Shown: positions 1-8,308 of the stretch, piece by piece
Layout of the letters: each line of letters opens with the position of its first letter
Position numbering within the stretch: the stretch's first letter is position 1
NCBI GenBank assembly: GCA_026706395.1
Contig: JAPOYU010000074.1
Location: forward strand, 1-17,571
From: Chloroflexota bacterium
Lineage (GTDB): Bacteria > Chloroflexota > Anaerolineae > Aggregatilineales > Phototrophicaceae
Length of the DNA: 17,571 nt
Direction of reading: 5' to 3'
Notes under the pieces: generated by a model
Told to the model about the DNA's origin: nothing
The model's input: the letters and a program-made list of their open reading frames with translations, nothing else
The model's database searches: none
Made by a program: the position numbers and the translations under genes

Positions 1-57
1 GCGGAAATCCGAGGACGGAATCCGCTGAGAGCCGAGATTGAGCGCATGAGACAGTGA
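1..57 (+). CDS. Possible 3' end of a gene entering from the left
   Basis: Frame 1 is open from the first base and ends in TGA at 55-57, giving 18 residues that finish with a charged, helix-like tail (AEIERMRQ). The other two forward frames stop earlier. The composition looks like a genuine protein C-terminus, but the stretch is too short to assign a family. It could be chance; the next 360 bases carry no gene. Confidence 0.3.
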   Translation, partial: AEIRGRNPLRAEIERMRQ

Positions 58-418
58 AGTCCATAGGGAAAGTGTATCATCATTTTGAGCGGAAGGGAAG
101 AACAAATGTTCACGACTTTCATGCTGGTTTTTTTGGCTCTCGCCAGCACCTTTTTCCTACCCCATCCCCAGAAAGCTAGGGGAAGGGGAGCACTACTTGG
201 CGGATTTCATAGTAGTTTGTTGAGCTTCGCGAGGACCGCCCTCTTCTTTTATACTGTTTCGGTACTGTTCCGGTTATCTCTGAGTATTATTTGCAGTAGC
301 GGACAAGCCTTACAAGACAGCTTTGACCAATTTGACTCCATTCCAGTTTCGCAAAAGCCGACTCTGTGTACCCCCTATCCTCGGCGCGCCGGTGGCAAAA
401 GATTCGCCCACTTCTTCG
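58..418. other. Non-coding stretch holding repeat copy A
   Basis: No convincing gene lies here. Short open frames at 85-429 and 323-652 either cross the repeat or shadow the permease on the other strand. The stretch holds a G/C-run hairpin (157-190) and the 135-base repeat copy A (181-315). Beyond it, no clear terminator for the leftward sugar operon was found. Confidence 0.6.
157..315 (+). repeat. Dispersed repeat, copy A (partial MITE-like element)
   Basis: Positions 181-315 align without gaps to 8947-9081. I counted 107 matches in 135 (about 79%). The right end, containing AGTAGCGGACAAGCCTT, is identical in both copies and is the terminal inverted repeat of copy B. Just before it, CTACCCCATCCCC (157-169) can pair with GGGGAAGGGGAG (179-190) as a strong hairpin. 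The left terminal repeat found in copy B is not recognisable here, so this copy looks truncated or decayed at its left end. Confidence 0.75.
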
Positions 419-1330
419 TTAGCCCTTAATGCCGCTGGTAATTCCCCCGCTGACGAGGAAGCGCTGCAAGAAGATATAGAGGATGATAACGGGCACGACC
501 GCCATCACCGAAGCCGCCATCAGCTCCGCCCAGGCCGTGCCCTGCTCTTGATCAAAGACGCTAAGACCCAACTGAATCGTCTTGAGGCTGTCCTCTTTCA
601 CGACAACGAGAGGCCAGAGGAAGTCGTTCCAGGACCAGAGAAATGCGAATAGGGCCATCGTACCCATAACCGGCTTTGAGTTCGGAATCAGGATGCGCCA
701 ATAGACGCCGATGCGCGAGCAGCCATCGACGATCGCCGCTTCTTCGATCTCCTTGGGGAAGCCGAGATAGAACTGGCGGAAGAGGAAAACGCCAAAGACC
801 GAGACGAAGTTCGGGAACATCACCCCGCCAAGCGTGTTGATGAGACCGGTCCCGCCCTGCCCCAGCATGTCGTTGCCGCCCGCCAAGGGGAAGAACTTGA
901 TCAGCAAGAAAACCGGTATGATCAGTACTTCGAAGGGCACCATCATCGTGGTGAGCAGCGCGAAGAATATCAGCATCTTGCCGCGGAAGCGCAGGCGGGC
1001 GAAGGCGTAACCCGCCATCGAACCCAGCAGCACTTGCGAAGCCACCGCAACCGCCGTCACCACGATGGTATTGGCGAAGATGCGCGGCATATTGGTTTGC
1101 TCAAAGGCATCGCTGTAATTCTGCAGGTCCAACTCGGTCGGTATCCACCGGATCATATCGCCAAAGATTTCACGGTCGGGCTTGACCGAGGTCGACACCA
1201 TCCAGACGAAGGGCATAATCATCACAACAGCGCCGATGATGAGAAAAACGTAGGTGATCATCAGCGGCAGGCGCGCTTCCCAGGTAGAGAAACTGCCTTG
1301 CGTATTGCGGGTCAGCGACGGATTCGCCAT
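419..1330 (-). CDS. Sugar ABC transporter permease (MalG-like, second inner-membrane subunit)
   Basis: A 303-residue membrane protein of the carbohydrate uptake family CUT1. It should pair with the permease just upstream to form the transmembrane channel. The EAA loop that contacts the ATPase is at residues 196-204 (EEAAIVDGC). Hydrophobic segments start at about residue 22, and the C-terminus (GGITSGIKG) is typical of MalG-type subunits. The ATG at 1330 is chosen because AAGGAG lies 9 bases upstream and the upstream permease stops 2 bases before it; the open frame continues upstream only inside that gene. The sugar is not identifiable from sequence. No ATPase gene is linked, so a shared MsmX/UgpC-type ATPase encoded elsewhere is likely (inference). 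Confidence 0.93.
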   Translation of the reverse strand: MANPSLTRNTQGSFSTWEARLPLMITYVFLIIGAVVMIMPFVWMVSTSVKPDREIFGDMIRWIPTELDLQNYSDAFEQTNMPRIFANTIVVTAVAVASQVLLGSMAGYAFARLRFRGKMLIFFALLTTMMVPFEVLIIPVFLLIKFFPLAGGNDMLGQGGTGLINTLGGVMFPNFVSVFGVFLFRQFYLGFPKEIEEAAIVDGCSRIGVYWRILIPNSKPVMGTMALFAFLWSWNDFLWPLVVVKEDSLKTIQLGLSVFDQEQGTAWAELMAASVMAVVPVIILYIFLQRFLVSGGITSGIKG

Positions 1331-1332
1331 GA

Positions 1333-2271
1333 TCAGGCTCCTTGCCGCTCGCGCAGGACGCGAAAGCTGATCAGCGTCAGGATGAGCACGATGACCAGCA
1401 TCACTACGGAAATCGCTGCGCCGCGCCCCAAGCGTAAATAGCCGAAGACATTCTGATAGACCTCCCAGACCATCGTGTTTGTGCGATTGAAAGGACCGCC
1501 TTGCGTCAGCATGAAGATCAAGCCGAAGTTGCGGAAGATGCTGATGGTGAATGTGACGACTACGAAGAGGATAACCGGGCGCATCAGCGGCACGGTGATT
1601 TGCAGGAAACTCTGCACGGCGTTGGCGCCATCGACGCGGGCCGCCTCGATGATATCGCGCGGGATATCTTGCAAGCCGGCCAGGAAGATCACCATATTGC
1701 TGCCAATGCTGCCCCAGATCGTCACGATGACCAGACTGATCAGCGCCAGATTGGGGTCGTTGAGCCAATGCTGCGGCGGGATGCCCACGAGACCCAGAAA
1801 GTAATTCAGCAGGCCGTGCTGCGGGCTGTATATCCAGCGCCAAATCATCGCCGAAACGACCACCGAGCTCACCACCGGCAAGTAATAGAGCGTCCGCAAA
1901 AAGACGCGTCCGCGGATCGACTGATCGAGCAGTTTGGCGATTATCAGCGCAAGCGCCGTGCCGATCGGGACGGCTTCAATCGTAAAGAGCAGCGTGTTGA
2001 TGATGGATTGAAACGCGGTCTTGTTGGTGAAAACGTATTTGTAGTTCTTTAAGCCGACGAAGCGCGGCGGCTCGAACAATTCGTAGCGCGTGAAACTCAA
2101 ATACAGATTGTAGAAGACAGGCCAGATCTTCAGCGCCGCCAACAAGAGCACAGGTACTAGCAAGAACAGAAACGCCACAAATGCCTGGCTGTTATAAAAA
2201 CGATACAGGCGGTCGCGCCAATCTTGATTTGCAGCGCGCGCAGCCGCCCCTTCAGACACCGCAAGGCTCAT
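1333..2271 (-). CDS. Sugar ABC transporter permease (MalF-like, first inner-membrane subunit)
   Basis: A 312-residue permease of the CUT1 carbohydrate family. It has a cytoplasmic N-terminus, a first membrane segment near residues 30-48, and an EAA motif at 209-216 (EAARVDGA) followed by VPLMRP. The ATG at 2271 is preferred: GGGAG lies 6 bases upstream, and the protein then starts MSLAVSEG. A longer frame back to 2346 would translate REP-like hairpin DNA and is unlikely. It is the second gene of the operon: 117 bases separate it from the binding protein, and 2 bases (TGA-TC-ATG) separate it from the next permease, implying translational coupling. It should form a heterodimer with the 419-1330 product. 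Confidence 0.94.
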   Translation of the reverse strand: MSLAVSEGAAARAANQDWRDRLYRFYNSQAFVAFLFLLVPVLLLAALKIWPVFYNLYLSFTRYELFEPPRFVGLKNYKYVFTNKTAFQSIINTLLFTIEAVPIGTALALIIAKLLDQSIRGRVFLRTLYYLPVVSSVVVSAMIWRWIYSPQHGLLNYFLGLVGIPPQHWLNDPNLALISLVIVTIWGSIGSNMVIFLAGLQDIPRDIIEAARVDGANAVQSFLQITVPLMRPVILFVVVTFTISIFRNFGLIFMLTQGGPFNRTNTMVWEVYQNVFGYLRLGRGAAISVVMLVIVLILTLISFRVLRERQGA

Positions 2272-2307
2272 GCAATGCTCCCGCCGAGTCCGGCTATTGA
2301 GGTGTCT

Positions 2308-2360
2308 GGGCGAAACGCCCGCGATAGGAAAATGTGGGCGACACAAGTGCCGCCCCTACA
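2308..2360 (-). repeat. REP-like hairpins between binding protein and permease genes
   Basis: Two hairpins sit in the 117-base gap. The first, GGGCG-AAA-CGCCC at 2308-2320, is perfect. The second, at 2333-2360, reads on the minus strand TGTAGGGGCGGCAC then TTGTGTCGCCC and folds as GGGCG-CAC / GTG-CGCCC. The TGTAGGGGCG start matches palindromes at 15833-15860, 9131-9163 and 15784-15810. In the E. coli malE-malF gap, REP hairpins are known to stabilise the upstream mRNA so that more binding protein than permease is made. The same role is inferred here. Confidence 0.65.
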
Positions 2361-2388
2361 AGAAACCGTTTGTGGGGTTATCACCGCG

Positions 2389-3687
2389 CTAGTCGTCCGC
2401 CATGATCTCGTTGATGGCGGCGGTGGCGTCGACCAGGGCATCAGCCGGCGCCTTCATGCCGCTCAGCGCCTGCTCAAGTTCAGCCGCGATCGGGCGGAAG
2501 AGCGCGATCAGATTGTGATGCTGCGGGAAAGTGCGCGCGTAGACCGCCGACTCCAGGATGATCTTGTGCTTTTCCGACATGTATTCCGCGTCCAGCAAGG
2601 ACAGTCGCGGCGGCGTATTGTTGTTGGATGCCGAGTAAACCTCGAGCATGTCTTTGCGCGTCATGAAGCGCAGAAAACCCCAGGAAGCGGTCGCGTCTGG
2701 CGTCTGCGACGAAATGAAGAATTTATTCACCCAGGAGTGCGTCGCCTGCACGTTGCCCGTAAGCGGGAGCGTCGGGTAGATCGTCTCTTTCTCATCGGGC
2801 GCGTAGAGATTGACGTCTCGCTCCATATTGGCGCTGGACAGTTGCATCGCGGCGTTGCGCCCAGCCAGGACGTTCAGGTCACCCTGAGGATCCAAGCCCG
2901 GGTAGGAGGTCACTTCATGCTCGTGCACCAGCGCCACTAGGAATTCAAGCGCCTCAAGCGCCCCGGCCTGATCGAGGGCGCAAGTGGTCAGGTCGTCATT
3001 GAGGAACTTGCCATCGGCCATATGCACCCACATCAGGAAAGGCTGCCAATCGCGCTGCCAATTGCCGCTGGCGTCAGAGTAGTGATAACCCTCGACATCA
3101 AAGCCGTCGCCGTCGCGCACGGTCGTCGCTTGCGCCACAGCGAGGAATTCGTCCCAGGTCGTCGGCGCTTCGTCAAAGCCGGCTTCCGCTAGCATCTCCT
3201 TGTTGTACCAAAGGGTGCGCAGATCCTGTCGGTAAGGCACGGCGACGATATCGCCGCGGATGGTGACATCCGCTTGCAAGCCGGCCGGGAAATCGTCCCA
3301 ATCCCACTCCTCGTCAGCGCTGATGAAGTCATTGAGCGGGACGGCCCAGCCGCGCCGCGCCATCTGGGGCGCCCAGACCGCGCCGCCCTGGAAGACATCG
3401 GGCGTCACGCCGGAGGCGAAAGCGGTCGTCATCTCTTCGTTGTAGCGGCCCCAATTGGTCCAGTTGATGGTCACGCTGGACCCGGGATTCTCTTCGATGA
3501 AGCGCGGAATAATCGTCTCTTCGAAAGCAGTTTGAACCGGATCGCTCCAGTCCACCATCGCCAACGAGAACTCGACCCCGTCAGCTTGCGCCGCGATCGG
3601 CTGCGCGCCGAGAACGGCGATGCCTGTCGCTGCGCCTGTGGTCGCCGCGATCTTGAGGAAACTCCGCCTCGAAAGTTTCTCGCTCAT
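2389..3687 (-). CDS. Extracellular sugar-binding protein of an ABC importer (family 1 solute-binding protein)
   Basis: A 432-residue secreted binding protein that should capture a sugar or oligosaccharide and deliver it to the two downstream permeases. The N-terminus carries a twin-arginine motif (SRRSFLK, residues 5-11), a hydrophobic stretch, and an AAQA-type cleavage site near residue 35. There is no lipobox cysteine, so it is probably released by signal peptidase I rather than lipid-anchored. Internal features fit the family: a QTAFEETIIPRF helix early, then FASGVTPDV and VPYRQDLRTLWYNKEM. The ATG at 3687 has AGGAG 8 bases upstream. It is the first gene of a leftward operon whose promoter lies in the divergent gap. 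The ligand cannot be inferred from sequence. Confidence 0.93.
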   Translation of the reverse strand: MSEKLSRRSFLKIAATTGAATGIAVLGAQPIAAQADGVEFSLAMVDWSDPVQTAFEETIIPRFIEENPGSSVTINWTNWGRYNEEMTTAFASGVTPDVFQGGAVWAPQMARRGWAVPLNDFISADEEWDWDDFPAGLQADVTIRGDIVAVPYRQDLRTLWYNKEMLAEAGFDEAPTTWDEFLAVAQATTVRDGDGFDVEGYHYSDASGNWQRDWQPFLMWVHMADGKFLNDDLTTCALDQAGALEALEFLVALVHEHEVTSYPGLDPQGDLNVLAGRNAAMQLSSANMERDVNLYAPDEKETIYPTLPLTGNVQATHSWVNKFFISSQTPDATASWGFLRFMTRKDMLEVYSASNNNTPPRLSLLDAEYMSEKHKIILESAVYARTFPQHHNLIALFRPIAAELEQALSGMKAPADALVDATAAINEIMADD

Positions 3688-3736
3688 TAGTTATCTCCTG
3701 CTGCGAATAGTTGGTCAGTAATACTGTGGAATTCAA

Positions 3737-3770
3737 GCGGATAATACCGCAAGTCCACATAATATTACAA
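3737..3770 (-). promoter_or_regulatory. Candidate promoter and small operator for the sugar ABC operon
   Basis: Read leftward, TTGTAA (3770-3765) and TATTAT (3746-3741) are separated by 18 bases, a fair match to sigma-70 boxes. The -10 hexamer is the centre of a GCGG-TATTAT-CCGC palindrome (3737-3750), so a repressor bound there would block the promoter. The start codon is 54 bases beyond the -10. This assignment rests on pattern only. Confidence 0.4.
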
Positions 3771-3851
3771 CAGCAGCCTGTGCCTGCGCGTTAAAATAAA
3801 CCGGCGACAGTTTCCTGCGCTATGCCTACGATCTGCGACAGTCCTTAGCCC

Positions 3852-3874
3852 ATGTCAAGTATAAGTGACATAAT
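3852..3874 (+). promoter_or_regulatory. Inverted repeat and -10-like box upstream of the eight-repeat gene
   Basis: ATGTCA (3852-3857) and TGACAT (3866-3871) form perfect 6-base arms around an 8-base centre. CATAAT (3869-3874) overlaps the right arm and could be a -10 box. No good -35 box is visible at the usual distance, which would suit an activator-dependent promoter. The gene starts at 3913. Confidence 0.3.
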
Positions 3875-3912
3875 TTCGCTGAACCTGTTCGCCAAACTGA
3901 CAAGGGCCAATC

Positions 3913-6900
3913 ATGCGAAAGATTGCACTCTTATGTCTCGCCCTGCTACTGTCGATCATCCCAATGTCGAATGCGCAAGATGACTATCCGCAGTGCTGGG
4001 AATCGGAGTTGACTACCAGCTTGGTGTCCGTGCCTTTCTACAAGTCCTATTTCTCCTGGCTGGAAGACGTGGAAACGGCGGAAGAACTCGTCGAGTTCGC
4101 CAAATCGCATTTGCCTTCGCGTGATCGTGCCTGGGGCATCAACGAGCGCTGTGCCGAAGCCATCGAACTGGCGTGGTGGGCGCAGCGCGAGCTTAGCCTG
4201 CGGGCTGCCTACAAAGCTATGGACTTTGGCTTGCGGGCCAAAGTCGACGCCGACCCGGCCGTCCTGGCCGAGTACAACCCATTGCGAGCAATTACTGCGG
4301 ACTCGTTCTATCCCGACCGCTTCACAGAACTGGTCGACGAACAGCAAGCCCTGAGAGACAGCGGCGAACGGCGATACAAGTTGAAGCCCGAAGATGGCGC
4401 TCTGCCCGCCTGTACCGACGCTCGGCTTGCCAGCCTGGCGCCATTGCAGCCGGAATACGAGCATATGATTGACAAGTCCTCACACATTGAGTCACACGAT
4501 GACCTGGTGGCTCTGGCCGAGCTTCAACTCGCCTGGCGCGAAAAATGGGCGCGACGTACAGTCGAGCCACAGGACGATGGCTCTATTCGATATCCGGCGC
4601 GAGACGGCTTGCAGCTTGTCCCCCCGTGTCGGGAAGCGGTGGAGCTCCTCTGGCTTATGAATCGAGCCGTTGCCGATGTGACTACCGGGACCGCGCTTTT
4701 CTGGGCGGGCACAGACCTCGAAACCAATCCCTATGTGGACATATTCAATCGCAACCTTGACAGAACTGAGGCCATTTTCGCCAAGATCAACAGCGCCACT
4801 GACGAGCCAGCGCCCTTGCCGGGCGTTTGGTATTCCTGCCACGATCATCAGGAGGAAGCGATGCGCGCGCGCCTGCCTGAACTGAGCGCCATGATCGACG
4901 AGCTTTTCCAAGTGGAGAGTTTCGAGCACTATCTTGAGACTGCCGCTGGCGAGATCGAATGGCGGGGGGCGCTGTGGTCCAGCTTCCCAAACTGTGCGGA
5001 AGGCATAGAAATGGCGCTGGCGCTCAGCCAGGCAGCGGGCGATGTCTCCGCTTTCATCGCCTATACCGCAGCCGGCGTTCCAGCCGAGTCCAATCCATTC
5101 ATGCAGCGCTTGACCATGAGCGACGATATTGTTGAAAGCCTTCATTACGGCACCTTGGGGGCTTCGCGCTTCTGGCAAAGGCCGCACCGACTGCCCGCCT
5201 GTTCTGCAGCAGAGTTGGATGCGCTCGCCATCGTAGTTGCGCAATATCATCTCTATCGCGAGTCAATGACCGACTTTGGCAACATGCGGGTCTTTGTCAC
5301 TATCGCTGAGTCGCTATTCGGCTGGCGGGACGAATTGCCGGCGACGCTGCCAGCCTGCCGGGAATCCCTCGAGGCTGGCGCGCTCATGAGCCAAATCGCG
5401 GACGATTACATCGCCTTGTTTGGGCTGACCTATGCCGGCTACGGGCGCGATACCAATCCGTATTTCTATGTCTTTCAAGGGAACAGCGAAGAACTGGTTG
5501 ACTTGCTGCAAGCAACCGCGATCGAGAGCGGTCCGCACGAAACCGTCTGGGATTTCGGCGGTCAACTTGAGGCCTGCGACGGCGACGAGCTTGACAAGCT
5601 TTCTGGCATATTGACCGAATACCATAGCGTGCTGGACGCGGGTCAAGGCATTGACTCGCTTGAGGCGCTGGCGGCATTTGGCGATGCGCAAATTGAATGG
5701 CGGCGCGACAGTTGGCCGCAACTGCCCAACTGCGCCGAAGCCTTCGAAATCGGCCTACATATCTATCGCACCGCGGGCGACCAACTCTTATTCGATGTCC
5801 CGGCTATCGCCGAGGACAAGCTGGCGGACATTATCGCCGGCGATACCCTGCTGAGCGCGCGTTTGAGCGAGATCTTTGCTGAACTGCCACTCAAATGGCG
5901 CCCGCAGCATACGGGTCAATTCGACTCGCATAGCCAGCGCTGCACGGCAGAGCAAACGGAAACGGTAGCGACTGCGCTGTCGGGTTTCACGGCGCTCATT
6001 GGCGAGGCTGTCAACCTCAAAGCCGAGCCCGCTGGCCTGCGCGATTATGTGGACAAGCGCATCCAGTGGCGGCGAGACACGGTATCCAGACTACCGCGCT
6101 GCGTCATCGTATTTGAGCTTGATGCCCTGCCCGCATACGACTTGGCTGAAAACATCGCCAGCAATATTCCCGTATTGGGGGCCGTCCTCAGCGGTGGTGA
6201 CCTGCTGCAGGCGATTGTTTCCGCGCTGACGGACGAAGATCGCACGGTCCAAGCGGTCACGCCCTATTCGAACCGCATGCCACTTTGCTCAGATGCAGAA
6301 CTGCGCGGCTTAAAAGAGAGCCTGCCCAAATATGCCAAGATCATCGACGATGAGAGCGTCAGCAGAGATAGGCTGGGCTTTTTTGGCTATATCAGGCAGA
6401 AGCTGGAATGGCGCAAAACAATCTGGGCGGGCATGCCCATCTGCTCCGAAGCCATTCAGCTCGGCTTCCTCATCCACCAGATTGCCAGCGACATTTCGGC
6501 GGTTGACGCGCTGCGCCTGCATGATGTCGCCGACGACGAGAATCCCTACATCGCGCTCCAATCTGAAGGGCGGACGACACTGCAGCGTGCGCGCGAAAAC
6601 ATCGCGGCGCTCATCGACAGCGGCGCGCGGAAGCAGACGCCAAATTCGGCTGACAGCCCGCTGCCGCGCTGTACCGAAGCCGAGCTGAACATTCTGTACG
6701 AGTACACTTTTGACCGCCATCTCTTTCCATCCTTCCCGGAAGAGACGATTGAAGCGCTTGGCGAATACATTCACCACACGCTGAGTTGGCGCGCGGAAAC
6801 CTGGACGCCCTTGCCCGCCTGCCGCGAATCATTCATCTTCGGCAGCTTGGCCAGCCGGCAACTTGGCGATCTCCTTAGCCACTACGCCTTGGAATGGTCC

Positions 6901-7044
6901 GGTGTGCATCGCAGCCAGAATCCCTTCTTTCCCGATATTCGCGCTGATGTCTTCGACCTGGTGGAACTCACTGAGGCTTTGCGGAAGAACAACCGCCGAG
7001 ACCTCGACCGCTTTATCGAGGACTATATGTCCAGAGGCGATTGA
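3913..7044 (+). CDS. Secreted protein of eight tandem cysteine-pair repeats, family unknown
   Basis: A 1043-residue protein with a Sec signal peptide (residues 1-21, ending SNAQ). I do not recognise the family. The mature part has exactly 16 cysteines in eight pairs: 28/80, 167/239, 309/361, 430/482, 555/607, 677/730, 792/844 and 920/970. Five pairs are spaced by 52 residues, others by 53 and 50; the second has a 20-residue insertion (72). Each unit of about 105-145 residues begins LP.C..AEL, has WR 11 residues before the second Cys (units 3-8), then C.E..E.G and usually NPY/NPF 33 residues after it. It is rich in E/D and W and is predicted mainly helical. Even cysteine number and secretion suggest one disulfide per unit. 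AAGGG lies 6 bases before the ATG. It is transcribed alone, divergent from the sugar operon; a cell-surface or binding role is a guess. Confidence 0.88.
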   Translation: MRKIALLCLALLLSIIPMSNAQDDYPQCWESELTTSLVSVPFYKSYFSWLEDVETAEELVEFAKSHLPSRDRAWGINERCAEAIELAWWAQRELSLRAAYKAMDFGLRAKVDADPAVLAEYNPLRAITADSFYPDRFTELVDEQQALRDSGERRYKLKPEDGALPACTDARLASLAPLQPEYEHMIDKSSHIESHDDLVALAELQLAWREKWARRTVEPQDDGSIRYPARDGLQLVPPCREAVELLWLMNRAVADVTTGTALFWAGTDLETNPYVDIFNRNLDRTEAIFAKINSATDEPAPLPGVWYSCHDHQEEAMRARLPELSAMIDELFQVESFEHYLETAAGEIEWRGALWSSFPNCAEGIEMALALSQAAGDVSAFIAYTAAGVPAESNPFMQRLTMSDDIVESLHYGTLGASRFWQRPHRLPACSAAELDALAIVVAQYHLYRESMTDFGNMRVFVTIAESLFGWRDELPATLPACRESLEAGALMSQIADDYIALFGLTYAGYGRDTNPYFYVFQGNSEELVDLLQATAIESGPHETVWDFGGQLEACDGDELDKLSGILTEYHSVLDAGQGIDSLEALAAFGDAQIEWRRDSWPQLPNCAEAFEIGLHIYRTAGDQLLFDVPAIAEDKLADIIAGDTLLSARLSEIFAELPLKWRPQHTGQFDSHSQRCTAEQTETVATALSGFTALIGEAVNLKAEPAGLRDYVDKRIQWRRDTVSRLPRCVIVFELDALPAYDLAENIASNIPVLGAVLSGGDLLQAIVSALTDEDRTVQAVTPYSNRMPLCSDAELRGLKESLPKYAKIIDDESVSRDRLGFFGYIRQKLEWRKTIWAGMPICSEAIQLGFLIHQIASDISAVDALRLHDVADDENPYIALQSEGRTTLQRARENIAALIDSGARKQTPNSADSPLPRCTEAELNILYEYTFDRHLFPSFPEETIEALGEYIHHTLSWRAETWTPLPACRESFIFGSLASRQLGDLLSHYALEWSGVHRSQNPFFPDIRADVFDLVELTEALRKNNRRDLDRFIEDYMSRGD

Positions 7045-7064
7045 GTTGCAGCTTTCGGGCGCAT

Positions 7065-8270
7065 TCAGGCAAGCGCCGCCTTCAACGCCAGCACCGCCGC
7101 TTCTTCGGCATCATGAACGTTCAAGACCTTCTCGCGAATATCGGCGCGCAGGTCCGCGATCTCGCCGTCGCCGAGCGGGAAGTCCGCCTCCGCCTCGGTT
7201 TTGAGCGCATCCAGCCGCTCATTGCAACTGACGATCTCGTCCAAGTGTTCCGCGCCACTCTCGATGAACAAATCGGTCTTGCGGTCGATGGCTTCGCGCG
7301 CTTCGCCAAGCATAGGCGCGCCCGCCGGCAGCAAGCTCATGAGCAAGCCCTCCCAGGCTGCGCCCGCGGCGCGATAGAGTTCGGCGACGCTCTTCAGTTC
7401 CGCATGGTTCAGCGCCTGCGCCGCCTCGTCAAGAAAATCGGCGTAGACATCGCGCTCGGCTTGGACCGTTTTGCCGAAGGCCGGGCCCAGGAAGGTATAG
7501 GCGCTGGTCAAGGCGGCAAAAAGCGGACGCCCGCCGGGGTATTCTTTCGCCCAACTGCCCTTGCTCGTCTTTTCCAGCATCTCCACCCAATGCTGCAGCG
7601 CGCGCAGGCCAAAATTCTTGGCTGATCCCTTGGGCGGCTTTTCCGTCATCAGCGCGGCGCAGTCGGCGATGCCCTGGCGGATTGCGGCCGGCAATCCCGC
7701 ATCGTCCGGAGCGCCAAGCAATGTGAGACGCTGCCGATCCTTCTTTATGCGCGCCCGCGCCTTGTCCAGATCTTCCGTGCTCACGGTCAAAGGGACGCGG
7801 CTGCGGTCGGAGATGTATGCTTCACCGATATCCGGCTCGTAGCCGTATATGACCAGCGGCATAGTGTACCAGTTGGCGTCATCATAGGGAGTGGCATTGT
7901 AGGGCAGCAGGGACCCATCCGGGCTGGCGATGGGCGCGTAGCCTTCTTCCAGCGCGCGGATGAGGTTTTGGCGCCCCTTGTCCGCGCTGGCGCTCTGACG
8001 CAGTTCCCGCGGCAGCTTCATCCGGTCGTAGATGCGCTCCATGGGATCGAAGGTATTGCGCGTCAGCAGATTGACCTGCGGATCGTAGCCCTTGTAGTGG
8101 AAGGTGAAATAGCCGAATGTCACGCCGCCGCTTATGCCGAGCAGCATGGCTTCCGTATATGGCTCGCCGGTATGCGGCGCTTTGACGCCCTGATAATCCA
8201 GCGCGTTGCGGATGGAGGCGGTATCCCAATAGCGGCCTTCAAATTGTGTGTAGTTGGCAAGTGTAGGCAT
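7065..8270 (-). CDS. BtrH_N / DUF4872-like protein with an apparently missing active-site cysteine
   Basis: A 401-residue protein resembling the butirosin BtrH N-terminal family, followed by a DUF4872-like helical half. BtrH is an acyltransferase that moves an acyl group from a carrier protein to an aminoglycoside. Residues 12-55 match the family start: GRYWDTASIRNAL, then HTGEPYTEAMLLGISGG and TFGYF. From memory, family members usually read GRHCET at the first motif; here it is GRYWDT, so His-Cys is replaced by Tyr-Trp. The middle contains ANWYTMPLVIYGYE and AYISDRS, and residues 190-401 are helical. It may be a divergent or non-catalytic member. The start at 8270 has only a distant AGGGA, 12 bases upstream. 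It is convergent with the gene on its right-hand neighbour strand, 20 bases from 7044, and no biosynthetic partner genes are adjacent. Confidence 0.72.
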   Translation of the reverse strand: MPTLANYTQFEGRYWDTASIRNALDYQGVKAPHTGEPYTEAMLLGISGGVTFGYFTFHYKGYDPQVNLLTRNTFDPMERIYDRMKLPRELRQSASADKGRQNLIRALEEGYAPIASPDGSLLPYNATPYDDANWYTMPLVIYGYEPDIGEAYISDRSRVPLTVSTEDLDKARARIKKDRQRLTLLGAPDDAGLPAAIRQGIADCAALMTEKPPKGSAKNFGLRALQHWVEMLEKTSKGSWAKEYPGGRPLFAALTSAYTFLGPAFGKTVQAERDVYADFLDEAAQALNHAELKSVAELYRAAGAAWEGLLMSLLPAGAPMLGEAREAIDRKTDLFIESGAEHLDEIVSCNERLDALKTEAEADFPLGDGEIADLRADIREKVLNVHDAEEAAVLALKAALA

Positions 8271-8308
8271 GTGATGGCGCTTTCCCTAGCTGATTCATCT
8301 ATGAGACA

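Noticed and set aside
380..392. GGCGCGCC palindrome as a terminator of the sugar operon
   Set aside because: The stem is short and no T-run follows; the same 8-base palindrome also occurs at 16232 and is likely chance in GC-rich DNA.
85..429. Forward open frame of 114 codons
   Set aside because: It runs through the dispersed repeat copy A, has no homologous character and no suitable ribosome site.
4492..5250. Leftward 252-codon frame inside the eight-repeat gene
   Set aside because: It is a shadow of the real gene, whose repeat structure and cysteine pattern prove the forward frame.
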